A stretch of 64,000 nt of DNA, taken from assembly GCA_048013815.1 (NCBI GenBank), contig CM106585.1, positions 5,332,001 through 5,396,000 on the forward strand, in the 5' to 3' direction. A program made the position numbers and the translations under genes. Positions within the stretch are counted from its first letter, which is position 1; every line of letters begins with the position of its first letter. This DNA comes from Setoptus koraiensis (lineage: Eukaryota > Arthropoda). Of this stretch, positions 47,001 through 57,400 are shown piece by piece. The notes under the pieces are model-generated. The model was not told where the DNA came from and did not search any database. It saw only the letters and a program-made list of their open reading frames with translations.

Positions 47001-48830
47001 AAAATGGTAATGTGAATTCTTGGAGAATTTTTGATTAGTTCAGGTCTACCATCAGGTCTCTCTGTCTATGCTCTACAGGATCTCTCTCTAGTGTGATTTG
47101 TCTGTGGAGAGTTTGATAGGTAGTTTGTGGCGTATTTTGTAGATGCTCGCAAAGAATGAAAAGAGTAAAAGTAAATTTTGTCACTGTCTTTCGCTACGTA
47201 ACTTACGTTCATTGGCATCGCCTCTGGATTTTCTAGTAACACTGTGGTCGAAACACTACACTTGTGGCTCGCTAGTAGTTCACCTGCCCACTAGTGGTAG
47301 TCGTCAACGGCATCTCTAATAAGTGCCTATTCTATATATGTCAGTTGTATGACGAATATGACATGGAAAAATTCTTTATTCGGCTTCACTTCTCATATAA
47401 ACACAGAGACAACTATAGAGCGAGCGAGCAAGCAAGCAACAGGTAGGTATTCTTACAAACACACAGGTGACACTTTTATACATTGGATGCAATCATTGTC
47501 GAGAGCTCTATTTATTCACCAGCTTAACAGCTAATGGGAACGACCGATCATCTTTGTGTTTGTGTGATTGCTGCCTCGGGACGGCGTAGAGAAATCCATC
47601 CAGAGAAGTTTTGCAGCATAGCACATCTTCTTTTCTACATTCTGCACACCTCGTTTCAAATGCATGTTATACATGTTATAATACATGTTAGAGCGACAGA
47701 GAATATTAGAGGCAAATATTGTGCGACTGAACAATGACTAAGAATACTACTACACGTTTGATTATTACTTTCATGAATATTACCGTACCATTGGTATAGT
47801 TACTCGAAGCAGCCGTTGGAGTCAAATTATGCAGTTATCGCCTCCGAGAAACAATGGATCTGATTGACTTTCGAAAGAATATTGATCCAAATAATACTTC
47901 ATTGGTGGTCATTGGTATCAGTACTGCAATATCAATGCTGACTGGGTTCATATGAACGCAAACACTGCGCATCGTTCGGAGGATTAGGCGATGTTCTTTC
48001 ATTTTTAACTATCACTTATATCTATAGTGATAGTGATGACTGTATACCCATGATACTCACGATACTCATGATGAATCTATGGCACCATCACATTACGGTG
48101 CAGTGCACTGATCTAGGCAGCGCTAATTAGAATGTTGCATAACTATAATTAGGGCTCATGTTGTATGAAGTGCCCTCGAGAAAAGACTCAACTCAACTCC
48201 AATAACTAACGTTACCCTATTATCGGTTACCTGGCTCACCAAGCTAGTGCTGGTGAACTGTCTACTGGCAGTTGGACTTTAATGGATTTCAAGATTGACA
48301 TTGGCTGCCAGCATTAGAATTCTGGCTGGTCATTCATCTGGTGTTCGTAGTCTATGTGATGGCGTTACAAACATTGTGAACTTGAACACTTTGCTCCAGA
48401 CATCATCAGTATAAACACCTTTGTAGTTGCGTCACATTTCACATTGTGAACCCGTCTCAAGCAGCAACAACTAAAGCTAGACGAAAAAGAAGAAGCCACT
48501 GTGTTTCGCAGCACACTCATTTCCATAGTTACAGTTACCTTTGTCATCGACTTAAGTGACATTGAAACTTCTTCAATTGCGGCAACAGGCTCACTGCAGT
48601 ACTATGAATTGCTAATCTAAAACACTAGACGAATCAGTAAATGACTATTATTCAAGTTGAAGTTCAACGATATGAGAAGAAGAAAAAATAAGAGTTAGAA
48701 AGTGGATATCATTCGTTCAGAACAAATCACTGAAAAAGAAAAAAAAACAAAGCCAACTGCTACATCATGAGCTCAAATAAGATCTCCTCCGATGCACCGC
48801 ATAACATACATTTACTTTGTATTCGAGCTA

Positions 48831-48836
48831 TTTATT
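48831..48836 (-). promoter_or_regulatory. Poly(A) signal AATAAA
   Basis: AATAAA on the minus strand, about 160 nt beyond the TAA of the small secreted gene (48995-49312). If used, it places the hairpin at 48881-48963 inside that gene's 3' UTR. Confidence 0.55.
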
Positions 48837-48880
48837 ATAAGCATAAACCATAAGCAATTGAAACGGTGTATGTCGAACTT

Positions 48881-48963
48881 AGCTGCCGATATCCATCCAG
48901 ATCATTTGAGTGTTGACATCCAAATTGAGTATCAGCAAATGATCTGGATTGATATCGGCAGCT
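48881..48963. repeat. 27-bp inverted repeat forming an 83-nt hairpin
   Basis: Left arm 48881-48907 and right arm 48937-48963 pair over 27 bp with one mismatch (position 14). The loop is 29 nt. The outer end reads AGCTGCCGATATC on the left. The size matches an animal pre-miRNA or a short hairpin element. No target-site duplication is visible at the borders, so a MITE origin is not supported. It lies between the stop codon and the poly(A) signal of the small secreted gene. Confidence 0.8.
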
Positions 48964-48994
48964 GATCTCGCAGTTACTTCATTTGATTCGAACG

Positions 48995-49312
48995 TTACCA
49001 ATTGTAGTCTCTGTTGAGCGATTCGTCTACCCACGGATTTATTTTCTCTAGATAGCCATATTTAGATCGTGCCCATAGAGGCTCTCCTCGTTCGCTGGGA
49101 CTCTTATAATCTATCCAGGGGTTTACTGATTGAAACCAAACTCCTTGCTTATAGTAACAAGTCTCTCGTTCCTCCGGGCTCATTCTAATATAATCTATGG
49201 GCGAGATTTCTTTGTCTGTGGGGAGATCAGCCTGGACCTTTCTTTTTATATCAGCACTGACCACAGCGACCAGAACACTCACTAAAACTAAAGCACAAAT
49301 TAGTGGCTTCAT
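48995..49312 (-). CDS. Small secreted orphan protein, 105 aa
   Basis: I do not recognise the family. Residues 1-20 form a textbook signal peptide: a Lys at position 2, a Leu/Val/Ala core, and cleavage after VVSA before Asp21. The mature peptide would be about 85 residues, acidic to neutral, rich in Trp and Tyr, with a single cysteine (C52), so no internal disulfide. The motif NPW(I/V)D occurs twice, at residues 64-68 and 92-96, each within a Trp/Tyr-rich segment, hinting at an internal duplication of about 28 residues. The ATG context (AAAATGA) is favourable. A TATAAAAGG box lies about 115 bp upstream and AATAAA about 160 bp downstream, giving a compact intronless transcription unit. A secreted peptide, salivary or cuticular component would fit, but nothing proves a role. 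Confidence 0.65.
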   Translation of the reverse strand: MKPLICALVLVSVLVAVVSADIKRKVQADLPTDKEISPIDYIRMSPEERETCYYKQGVWFQSVNPWIDYKSPSERGEPLWARSKYGYLEKINPWVDESLNRDYNW

Positions 49313-49426
49313 TTTGAGGCTTCTTTTTTGTATGGTTTTCGAGTCAAATTGCTATATAGTGTAAACTGAAGATGATATTTGTATGTCTGTCGAGCTAGAT
49401 TTGAATTTATAACTAGCGGCTGAGTT

Positions 49427-49435
49427 CCTTTTATA
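49427..49435 (-). promoter_or_regulatory. TATA box of the small secreted gene
   Basis: The minus strand reads ATTATAAAAGGAACTCAG. TATAAAAGG is a near-ideal core promoter TATA element. It would put the transcription start near 49400-49405 and leave a 5' UTR of roughly 90 nt. Confidence 0.65.
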
Positions 49436-49439
49436 ATGT

Positions 49440-50179
49440 CGACGACGGTTAAATCTATTATCAAAGCTTTGAGATCCAAAGATTGAATTCCTAACCATCT
49501 GTTAATTCTGTTCTATTCTTGGGCCCAGAACAGTTTACTAAACTGTTTTCGTGAATGTGTGATTTGTATCTACCAGGCCGTTGAAGCCCAACAGATGGAA
49601 ATATTTCCTGCCTATGACAACAACAAGTAGACTTATTAATAACATAGTTATGATACTACGTTAAATATTCTATTGCGATACTTTGAAGCCAAATACAACT
49701 TGAAAAACTTTCCGAGCTTATCGGTTGCCAAAAATAACCCCCGTTCGTGGCCAGGCATTTTTACCTGTAATGTCTTTCATCACAACATTCAACTGGAACA
49801 TGAGATTTTCATCTACATCTATTGTGGGCTCCAGGGTAGACGCGGGATGTACTGCAAATCGGCAGTCAATTGTGAACTGATGTTAAGCGTTAGGGCCCCC
49901 TCCAGTGTCCCAAACCTCTGTCAAACGATGTCTCTCTATGGTCTCAAGTTCTAGCCTGGTGGTATTCGGTTATCTTCGAATCTCTGATAGTGTATCCCGA
50001 GGGCTACAGGCGTTTATTTTTTGTTTGCACCGGCCAGTTTCAGGGCAAACTCATCCGTCGAATACAATGAACCTAAATCTCGATCAAAAACGACAAAATT
50101 CAAAAGGGCCAACTGTGAACTAATCCCATTTTCGAAATAGGGATACCCGAGAGATCTTCGTTCTAGCTGGCCAAGCGGC
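49440..50179. other. Intergenic DNA, no gene seen
   Basis: No supportable coding sequence. Open frames here are short with no recognisable motif. Confidence 0.6.
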
Positions 50180-50187
50180 ATCGGGCT
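50180..50187. repeat. Left target-site duplication of the MITE
   Basis: ATCGGGCT, identical to 50382-50389 on the other side of the element. Confidence 0.82.
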
Positions 50188-50381
50188 TGGTGTTCCGGTG
50201 GAAACGGTTTAAACCATGCAAGAAACTGGACGAAACTCCTGAAAAATGGACGAAACTGGACGAAAGTCTGGGGTTTCGTCCAGTTTCATCCAGGATTTAG
50301 TCCGTTTCGTCCAGGGTTTAAACCACCCGTCGTCGACGAAATGGATGAAAGTGGCACCATAGGGTTCCCACCGGAACACTA
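50188..50381. mobile_element. hAT-like MITE with foldback interior, 194 bp
   Basis: The ends are imperfect terminal inverted repeats: TGGTGTTCCGGTGG on the left and, reading inward, TAGTGTTCCGGTGG on the right (13 of 14 match). The element is flanked by an exact 8-bp direct repeat, ATCGGGCT, at 50180-50187 and 50382-50389. An 8-bp duplication and a TAGTG terminus (YARNG rule) are hallmarks of the hAT superfamily. The interior is itself palindromic. An inner hairpin (50248-50265 with 50274-50291, 17 of 18 paired) sits within a larger imperfect foldback bounded by GTTTAAAC at both sides, built from GGACGAAACT-type subrepeats. There is no coding capacity, so it is non-autonomous and would depend on a transposase elsewhere. 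Confidence 0.82.
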
Positions 50382-50389
50382 ATCGGGCT
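50382..50389. repeat. Right target-site duplication of the MITE
   Basis: ATCGGGCT, identical to 50180-50187. Confidence 0.82.
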
Positions 50390-50972
50390 TCATGGGGACC
50401 TATCGATGCGAGACGAAATCTCCCCAATATTAGGCAAAACTCCCATAAATCGCATCGAGATTACACCGACATTCGCTGATAGCGCGTCTTTTTCCCATAG
50501 TCTGTACGGACAAGTTCGCGCTCACATTCGAAAGTTCCCACAAGGGGGCAATCTCCCTGAAATATTGCGAAAATCATTATGCAGAGCAGTCCCTAATAAT
50601 TTTTCCAACACGTGATAGATTGCCCGCGGTGCGCATGCGTATAAACTCGCATTTTGAAATTTGACGCTCAATTTCGCGTGAAACTGTGCTGCCGGTAGCA
50701 CGGCTCTTCTTCCATCTCTAACAAAGCAGAACACTTCAGTGCCAACTGTTCGCGCTCAAGTTAGTAACTGTGCACTTGTGAACTTTGCACAGCGACAAGC
50801 CGAATTGTTGGCTGGACTTGAGCATGAGGCTTTCGACATTCATCGAATTTTCGGTTGAAATTTGCATCATTGCATCAATATTATTATTTCAACTATTATA
50901 CCATTATTTTATTTTGACAATAATTACCAGTATTTTCTCAGTTTCAGAACCGAATAATAATCACTTGTCACC
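50390..50972. other. 5' flank of UBA2, no separate gene seen
   Basis: This contains the promoter and 5' UTR of UBA2, but no clear TATA box or initiator can be singled out. The last 130 bp before the ATG are AT-rich. Confidence 0.5.
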
Positions 50973-52754
50973 ATGAGTAATACGTACCTCAATAAATTCA
51001 AGTTTGATGAATGCCGTCTATTATTAGTTGGTGCCGGCGGAATTGGTTGTGAGGTGCTCAAGAGTCTCACATTGACAGGATTCACCAATATTGATGTAAT
51101 TGATTTAGATACCATTGATGTCAGTAATCTGAATCGTCAATTCTTATTTAATAAGTCCCATGTTGGAAAAAGCAAATCAGAAGTGGCTGTACAAATTGCC
51201 AAAGAAAATTACTCTCTTAAAAAGGATCTCAACCTCAATGCTATTCATAATTCTGTCATGTCCAGTGAATTTGACAGGGATTGGTTCAAAAAATACACAC
51301 TTGTTATCAATGCCTTGGACAATAGAGCAGCTAGAAGCCATGTCAATAGAATGTGCCTAAATGCCGATGTGCCCCTTATAGAATCCGGCACCGAGGGCTA
51401 TTTAGGACAGGTATCATTCATAAAAAAATCAATGACTGCTTGCTATGAGTGTGACGGCCTTCGAAGAGATGGCAGAACTTACGCTACATGCACTATAAGA
51501 AATACTCCATCACAACCCATACATTGTATTGTATGGGCTAAGTATCTTTTTCATCAACTCTTTGGCGAAGAGGACCCAGATAACGATGTTAGCCCCCAAG
51601 TGGAGAATGGAGGTTCAAATGAAAATGAGAAAGTCGTAGAACAAAATATTACCAATGGCGATTCTGATAACAAAACTGATAGTGATCAAACTGGCCAACA
51701 AGAACAGAAGCATCTTAGTACGCGTGAATGGGCGGTCAAAAACAACTATGACACGAAAATTCTTTTTGAGAAACTATTCAATATTGATATTCATTACCTT
51801 TTATCGATGGATAGCCTATGGAAAGAGCGCCAGAAACCGGAGCCACTTGACTTTAATCGTATAGAAAACGGGTCTCGCGATGAACAGCGAGCACACTGTT
51901 CTAAATCCAGTAGTACCACCAACAATGTCATCGTATTGGACAATCAGAGACTATGGTCTTGCCAAGAATGCCTTAATATGTTCACCGGAAGTATTGACAA
52001 GCTCAGATCTAGGATGAAATCAGCAGAATACTTAGAATGGGACAAAGATGACGAGGACGCCCTGAATTTTGTTACTGCTGCCTCAAACTTGAGGAGCCTG
52101 TGTTTCAATATTGAACGTAAATCCAAATTTGATGTGAAATCGTTAGCTGGAAATATTATCCCAGCAATTTCTTCTACTAACGCTATCATTGGTGGCCTGA
52201 TAGTTCTGCAAACCATAAGAGTGTTGAAGAATGTAGATTTGCCCTCTCCGGGCGAAGAAATCGATTACGAAAAACGTAACAAGCAGCTTGAAGGAGTCGG
52301 TAAACTCACCTACTTGAGGAAGTTGGCCGTCAATCAAACTAATTTAATATCCTCGTATGAAGCTTTCCCTCCAAACGCAGAATGTCTCGCTTGTACAACT
52401 GGCAAGATACCTGAGGTTCAAGTCCATCTGTCGTTAGAGGATACCACACTCATGGAATTCGTTGATAAGATTGTCATTGGTACATTCCACTTTGTTTGCC
52501 CTGATATCAGTCTAGATGACGGTTCAGGGACTATACTATTCAGTAAGGATGAATCGGATGAAGACGAGTCGTCTAACGAAATCTTGAAAAAGAAGAAACT
52601 ATCAGGGTATACACATTTAAACAAGCCGAAGACACGCCTTATAATCAACGATCTTCTCCAGGACAAATGTCTCATAATAATCATTGTAGATGAGAAAATT
52701 GATCCAAGAGAGCACAAAGACTTCTTTTATGTTAATCAAGCGAACGGTTTATAA
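50973..52754 (+). CDS. UBA2: SUMO-activating enzyme subunit 2 (UBA2/SAE2), 593 aa
   Basis: Catalytic subunit of the SUMO E1. With AOS1/SAE1 it adenylates SUMO and carries it as a thioester before passing it to UBC9, mainly in the nucleus. The nucleotide-binding motif GAGGIGCE is at residues 20-27, the NLNRQFL segment at 52-58 and ALDN at 114-117. The catalytic cysteine is Cys173 in ATCTIRNTPS, the family signature. Zinc ligands are the pairs Cys157/Cys160 and Cys471/Cys474. A ubiquitin-fold domain follows from about 480 to 575. The loop between about 205 and 250 is acidic and Asn/Gln-rich. The ATG has a CACCATGA context. The gene is intronless here. At 593 residues it is somewhat shorter than typical animal UBA2 (about 640), because the basic C-terminal tail that carries the nuclear localisation signal is missing. 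A KKKKL stretch at 539-543 may substitute. Confidence 0.97.
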   Translation: MSNTYLNKFKFDECRLLLVGAGGIGCEVLKSLTLTGFTNIDVIDLDTIDVSNLNRQFLFNKSHVGKSKSEVAVQIAKENYSLKKDLNLNAIHNSVMSSEFDRDWFKKYTLVINALDNRAARSHVNRMCLNADVPLIESGTEGYLGQVSFIKKSMTACYECDGLRRDGRTYATCTIRNTPSQPIHCIVWAKYLFHQLFGEEDPDNDVSPQVENGGSNENEKVVEQNITNGDSDNKTDSDQTGQQEQKHLSTREWAVKNNYDTKILFEKLFNIDIHYLLSMDSLWKERQKPEPLDFNRIENGSRDEQRAHCSKSSSTTNNVIVLDNQRLWSCQECLNMFTGSIDKLRSRMKSAEYLEWDKDDEDALNFVTAASNLRSLCFNIERKSKFDVKSLAGNIIPAISSTNAIIGGLIVLQTIRVLKNVDLPSPGEEIDYEKRNKQLEGVGKLTYLRKLAVNQTNLISSYEAFPPNAECLACTTGKIPEVQVHLSLEDTTLMEFVDKIVIGTFHFVCPDISLDDGSGTILFSKDESDEDESSNEILKKKKLSGYTHLNKPKTRLIINDLLQDKCLIIIIVDEKIDPREHKDFFYVNQANGL

Positions 52755-52776
52755 CAACTCATATAAAATCCATTAT

Positions 52777-54471
52777 TCATGTTTTAGCTTCAAGGACAGT
52801 GTTGGTTTTTTTGTCAGAAACTTTTTTGGAGTCGATGCTTGATGCCGATGCCTGTTGTTGCTTGGGCTTCCTTTTTCTTGGCTTGCTCTTGTTGATCGTT
52901 AAAGATTCAAGCCCCACGATTCGGCGTCCGCCCGCCCCTATACCGATGGCTGAATCGCCTAAGGCGCTAGTTGTTGCATTTGGATTGTTACGCAGTGAGG
53001 GAGGGATATACTTTCCAGCAGATTTTTGAAACTTTTGCAAATTTGATTGACTGAGTAAATCTTTATACTGTGAGGGCTTTGCGTCACATTTGGGCCTCCT
53101 GTATTTCAAAGGACAGGGTTGCCACATTAGATCGTATAATTCGAAAGGTTCTTCGGAGTCATGACCAATTTGCTCATGTATCAAGCTACCAGTATAATGC
53201 CACAACCTAAAACCGTTGCCAACCCTGAGTCTTGGAGTTGTTGTAGTGGTGATGAAGTGTAAACCATCAGCACACCACTGAAAGCCAGTTGTCTCTGGTA
53301 CTTTTATACTGAACAGCATTCGCTTCTTCTCAAAGTTCCAAACAGAGATTTGACCACTGAGATTACCGAATCCGTACAATGCCACCAAGTTACCATACGG
53401 GCTGAAGCTAGTCTCATTGAAAGGTGCTGGTTCACCGAAATCAAACATCATTTCACATTTTTGATTAAATAAGGTTGTCTGTGCTGGAGTGAATCCATAA
53501 GTGCACAGGAAGAGGTCTTTTTCACAGCTTGGAAACCATTCAAGATGAGATATTGGACCTTCCTTAGAAAGTTTTATCAAGTATGACTCCCCTTTGACGT
53601 TTAAAAAGTGCAGTGATTGTTCTCCATAATAAGATTTTCCCGATTGATCTACGTCTGCTTGACAAAGTAATAGCATAGACTTTCCGGAAGGAGACCAATT
53701 GAATTTCACTCTATCAGCATTGAAGAAGCTTTTATTCGCTATGCACTCATCGAGATTTGGGTATTTAAAAATACGAACAAATGATGGCTGTGCTTTGGCT
53801 CCTTGGCTATATACAGCGATGTAATGATTTTTTATTTTCCTTCTCTTTTCTATCAGATGTTGGTTTGAGGCTGATGGGGATGAATTGGTTGATAGACTGA
53901 AATCGGCTACCTTGATTGAAGTCATACGTTTGCTAGGCTTGTCGAATTTACCATTGGTATAAAACAAAAGATCATTGTTTACATGTTGAACGCACAAATC
54001 TTCATTGATACTAAAATTTGGTTGCCACTGATATGCTCTTTTGAACGACATGGAGGCCAATAGCGATTGAGTTGGTACATCCCAAAAATGCAAATTTTCG
54101 CCTCCTGACATGGTGCTATAGGTGACAAGTTTAGTGCCCTTCGGTGAGTTGTAAATAAAATTGCTTTTAACATCATTAACTCTATCAAAGACCATTTCTT
54201 TACTCTCTAACTTCATACATCTAATATGAGAATTATCACACCAGGCTATGAGTTTGCCATCTTCACTGCAACAGACACTTTCAACCCGTTGATTCCTATC
54301 TGATGTCTTTGCTATGATCATCATATCATTGCATGGAGGTGCTCCTTGAATTAGTTTCAGACCCTTGTTGCCGCGATGTATGAGGTAAGGCGGCGCCGGC
54401 GGAGGCCCCGAGGCATTGTCTTCGTTATCGCTGGCGGTTTGTTCTGATTTGTTGTTTCCAATGGCGGCCAT
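52777..54471 (-). CDS. EIF2A: Eukaryotic translation initiation factor 2A (eIF2A), 564 aa
   Basis: eIF2A is a single-chain WD-repeat factor that can deliver initiator tRNA in a GTP-independent way and is linked to non-AUG and stress-time initiation in the cytoplasm. It is distinct from the eIF2 alpha subunit. The N-terminal RGNKGLKLIQGAP segment (residues 33-45) and the beta-propeller body over about residues 60-440 match the family. The C-terminal part carries the conserved KYIPPSLRN motif near residue 490 and a basic, Gln-rich tail (KSKPRKRKPKQQQ). Length is close to the usual 585. The start is ATG in a strong context, ACAATGG, opening MAAIGNNKSEQ. The gene is intronless. It faces UBA2 tail-to-tail with only 22 bp between stop codons, so the 3' UTRs must overlap or be extremely short. 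TATAAA-type weak poly(A) hexamers exist in the overlap on both strands. Confidence 0.96.
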   Translation of the reverse strand: MAAIGNNKSEQTASDNEDNASGPPPAPPYLIHRGNKGLKLIQGAPPCNDMMIIAKTSDRNQRVESVCCSEDGKLIAWCDNSHIRCMKLESKEMVFDRVNDVKSNFIYNSPKGTKLVTYSTMSGGENLHFWDVPTQSLLASMSFKRAYQWQPNFSINEDLCVQHVNNDLLFYTNGKFDKPSKRMTSIKVADFSLSTNSSPSASNQHLIEKRRKIKNHYIAVYSQGAKAQPSFVRIFKYPNLDECIANKSFFNADRVKFNWSPSGKSMLLLCQADVDQSGKSYYGEQSLHFLNVKGESYLIKLSKEGPISHLEWFPSCEKDLFLCTYGFTPAQTTLFNQKCEMMFDFGEPAPFNETSFSPYGNLVALYGFGNLSGQISVWNFEKKRMLFSIKVPETTGFQWCADGLHFITTTTTPRLRVGNGFRLWHYTGSLIHEQIGHDSEEPFELYDLMWQPCPLKYRRPKCDAKPSQYKDLLSQSNLQKFQKSAGKYIPPSLRNNPNATTSALGDSAIGIGAGGRRIVGLESLTINKSKPRKRKPKQQQASASSIDSKKVSDKKTNTVLEAKT

Positions 54472-57400
54472 TGTATTGTAATTGTTGTATAGTTGTTGCG
54501 TTTATTGCCAACAACTAACTATCTATAACTACTTCTAAAGGTATTGAAGAGCTGACACTTGTCACATGGACCACGATTAGAGTAGACAATTTTTGTGTAT
54601 TCGTGTTTCCGTATTGTACGACAACCAGTGGCTGGCGAAAGTCCAAATATTATGAGAGGCCAAAATAATTGTAGTGTTCCAATACTGCCGATAGGACAGG
54701 TACAGTTGAGCTTATCATGTGCTGTTTGGGACAGATGTTGATGATGGTGGGCTTGTGAACGCAATGGGCAATATGGTATTGAATAAATAAAATGAAACAC
54801 CTGATGATGGTCTTGATGAGCTCGCCTAAGCTTTAGCAAGGGCTAACCCCAGTGGATATACGCCGCAATGTGCCGATATATCGGGTGTACCAATTATATA
54901 ATGGACAATGGCGACCCAGTGAGGTCCATTGAGAACGTAATATCAGACTGAAAGATCGGTTAAGAGGCGCACTAATTTACGCAAAATTCACCAAATATTA
55001 GAATTGAAACTAACGCCATGGATCGATTTGTGTGTGTGTGTGTGTGTGTGCCTCCTCACTATTCAGCAGTGTGTTTGGTGAAAAGAAAATTTGTGCGTGT
55101 GTGCGCTTACAGTCCGACGTGCGTTTTCGGTGTAGCGATGATGGTGCTGCCGCCGCCGCCGATGATGATCGCATCTAGAGCGACATCTTTCGCGTAACAA
55201 GCGAACTTGTGGCGATAAAAGATGAAAATCAACGTGAAAGGATTCTGCTGTGTGTCGTTGCTATATTAAAATCTCACAAATATCTCTTTTTGCTGGTTTC
55301 ATCAATCACCACCAAAAAGATTGCCCACTATGTCCGGATTTTTTTTTATTTGGCAGCCATCGAATTATGTTAATGTATGCATGCTCAATTTTTCGCCAGA
55401 TTCGTCCAAAATTCGATGGTGCGTTCATTCAATTTGTTGGCTGTCTCTTGATAAATACGTTCACAAGAGGGCGCCAAGTTCGCCAACTTGACTTGCACAA
55501 ATTCAAGATGTGCGCGAAACCAAATCGAGATCTAACCCTAGGTAGCCCGCGCGGCTATCAAAATACCCGCGGTCACCGCAACTTGCTGTTGACAAATAAA
55601 ACAGTCCATTGGATGACGCAACAAGGCCACCATTAATTCGCAGACAGGTACTACCGATATCGATTGCCATTGATTGCACCAGCAACACATTTGACAAAGG
55701 ATCTGACTTGGCAGATTGCCCCGATGAAAATGCAATGTATTTCAGGAACAGCTATCTGTTGTCTGCTTTTCTTTGCAATTTGGTTCCCAAAGAGCATCTG
55801 AAGAGAGAATCCAGGAGGACACACGTCAGGCGTCTTACTGTCTCCGCGAGACGCCAATGCTACACGAGCTTGCCGCAACGAACCGCAATTGACAGCCATT
55901 TCCGGCCTAGCGCGCGATTCATCGCATGCGTAGCTTGCATAGCTTAGTTAGAAACATACACAGTAAATTGATCTATGTGAGACGGACAATCTAGGTTGGC
56001 AATTTTTAGCTCGTTCTTTGCTTATTATTAATATGCTAATAAAAGAATCGATTCTTGTTAAAACTTTTGCCCCCTCTTACGACCACCATCGAACAAAACA
56101 GCTGTACGCTGATTCCTGTCTGTGCGCTCATGTTATGTACGCAGACGATCAATGTCAAGCGAGAGCGATCAAGTCAGCGACAATGTTGCTCGACAGGTTG
56201 GATTGCTCTTATGGGATCCCGATCATATTGAGCGATCATGTTGAGTAAGAGCGAAGAAAAGTGTGTTCAAAATTGTAGGAAAATAACAATCAAGGACAGT
56301 TGTGCGTGTGGCAGCATGTGTGAGCGCGTGAATGGGGCCCCGCTCCAGCTTACTTGTTGTAACGTGCCACTAGACGGAGATTAGAGGGGCCACGTAGAGG
56401 GCGAGCTTGGAGATAAGATGACAAGTACATGGTATCAGAAAAGGGTCATCATTAGGTTTTTGATGACACCCTTTTGATCTAATTCTGAGCCACTGTTTGG
56501 TGTAGCATGGTGGTGTAGCATGGTGGTGGAGGCGGTGGTGGTGGTGGTGGTGGCGTTGGTCGGGCGGTTGGTATTTGATAATGTGCGCATGAGTGACCGA
56601 ACGAGCTCGAACCGACGGGCTAACTTAGCCCGGCTAAGTAATAATAGTCTTTGTGAGCCAGCGAGCTAAACACACTCACATACACATGTTATAGTTGAAG
56701 CACAGCAGTATCGTTGGCCAATAGGCAATGGGGGACCAGCACCATTGCGCACCTTAGAAGATGGGAATTGCGCATGACATGCGCAGTTCGCAGATAGAAC
56801 AGCGTCCAACGATGCGCAGCATGTGCGACCGAATATTGTGGCAGCGTTCAGCGAGTGTGTGTGTGTGTGCTGAACCAAACAATCTCTGTGCCATCTAACA
56901 TATAGCATTGTGCGCATCAGGTACACGCTAACCGGCTGGGTTCCTTCGGCTGTTCCTAATCTTAATTGGCGTCGACCATTGTGCGCAGCTTTTGCACCAT
57001 TACTTTGCGATACAACTGTAGCGGTGCTCTCTCCTATGCCATACACTATGCCATTATAGAACTGAAGGAGAGCCCACAAGAGCGAGAGAGAGAGAGGGAG
57101 AGAATGTGTGTGGTGGAAACTTGTCCGCCTGTCGTACTGTATGCCGTACCATTGGTACTATTGGTGGTGTGTATTGTATCCAGTGCACATTTACAGCATG
57201 CAATATATATATGTTTGTGTGTGTATAACTAGTTGATCAATTCTAGCCAGTATATTTGCGAGTAGTTTAGAATAGCACACCATTCCGAAGTTCAGCCACT
57301 AACAGCTTCACTATGAACAGTAAAGCTGTGCGCTGGGTGAATCAGCTTAGGCTGAGCTCCGTTTCGGCCGTCCACTGAGAGAGGGCGCTGCCCAGTGTTG

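Larger units (their letters stand above)
41552..48830. other. Intergenic region with microsatellites, no gene seen
   Basis: About 7.3 kb between the 5' end of the giant gene and the 3' end of the small secreted gene. It holds (TG)n, (AAT)n and (CTG)n tracts and many short degenerate GTT/GCT stretches. Open frames are short and compositional. An untranslated first exon and promoter of the giant gene may lie in the first kilobase, but nothing marks it clearly. A perfect 22-bp palindrome, CAATCAATGGA plus its complement, lies near 44475-44497. Confidence 0.6.

Noticed and set aside
48881-48963. The 3' UTR hairpin as a MITE
   Set aside because: No target-site duplication or transposon-type terminus is visible at its borders, unlike the element at 50188-50381.
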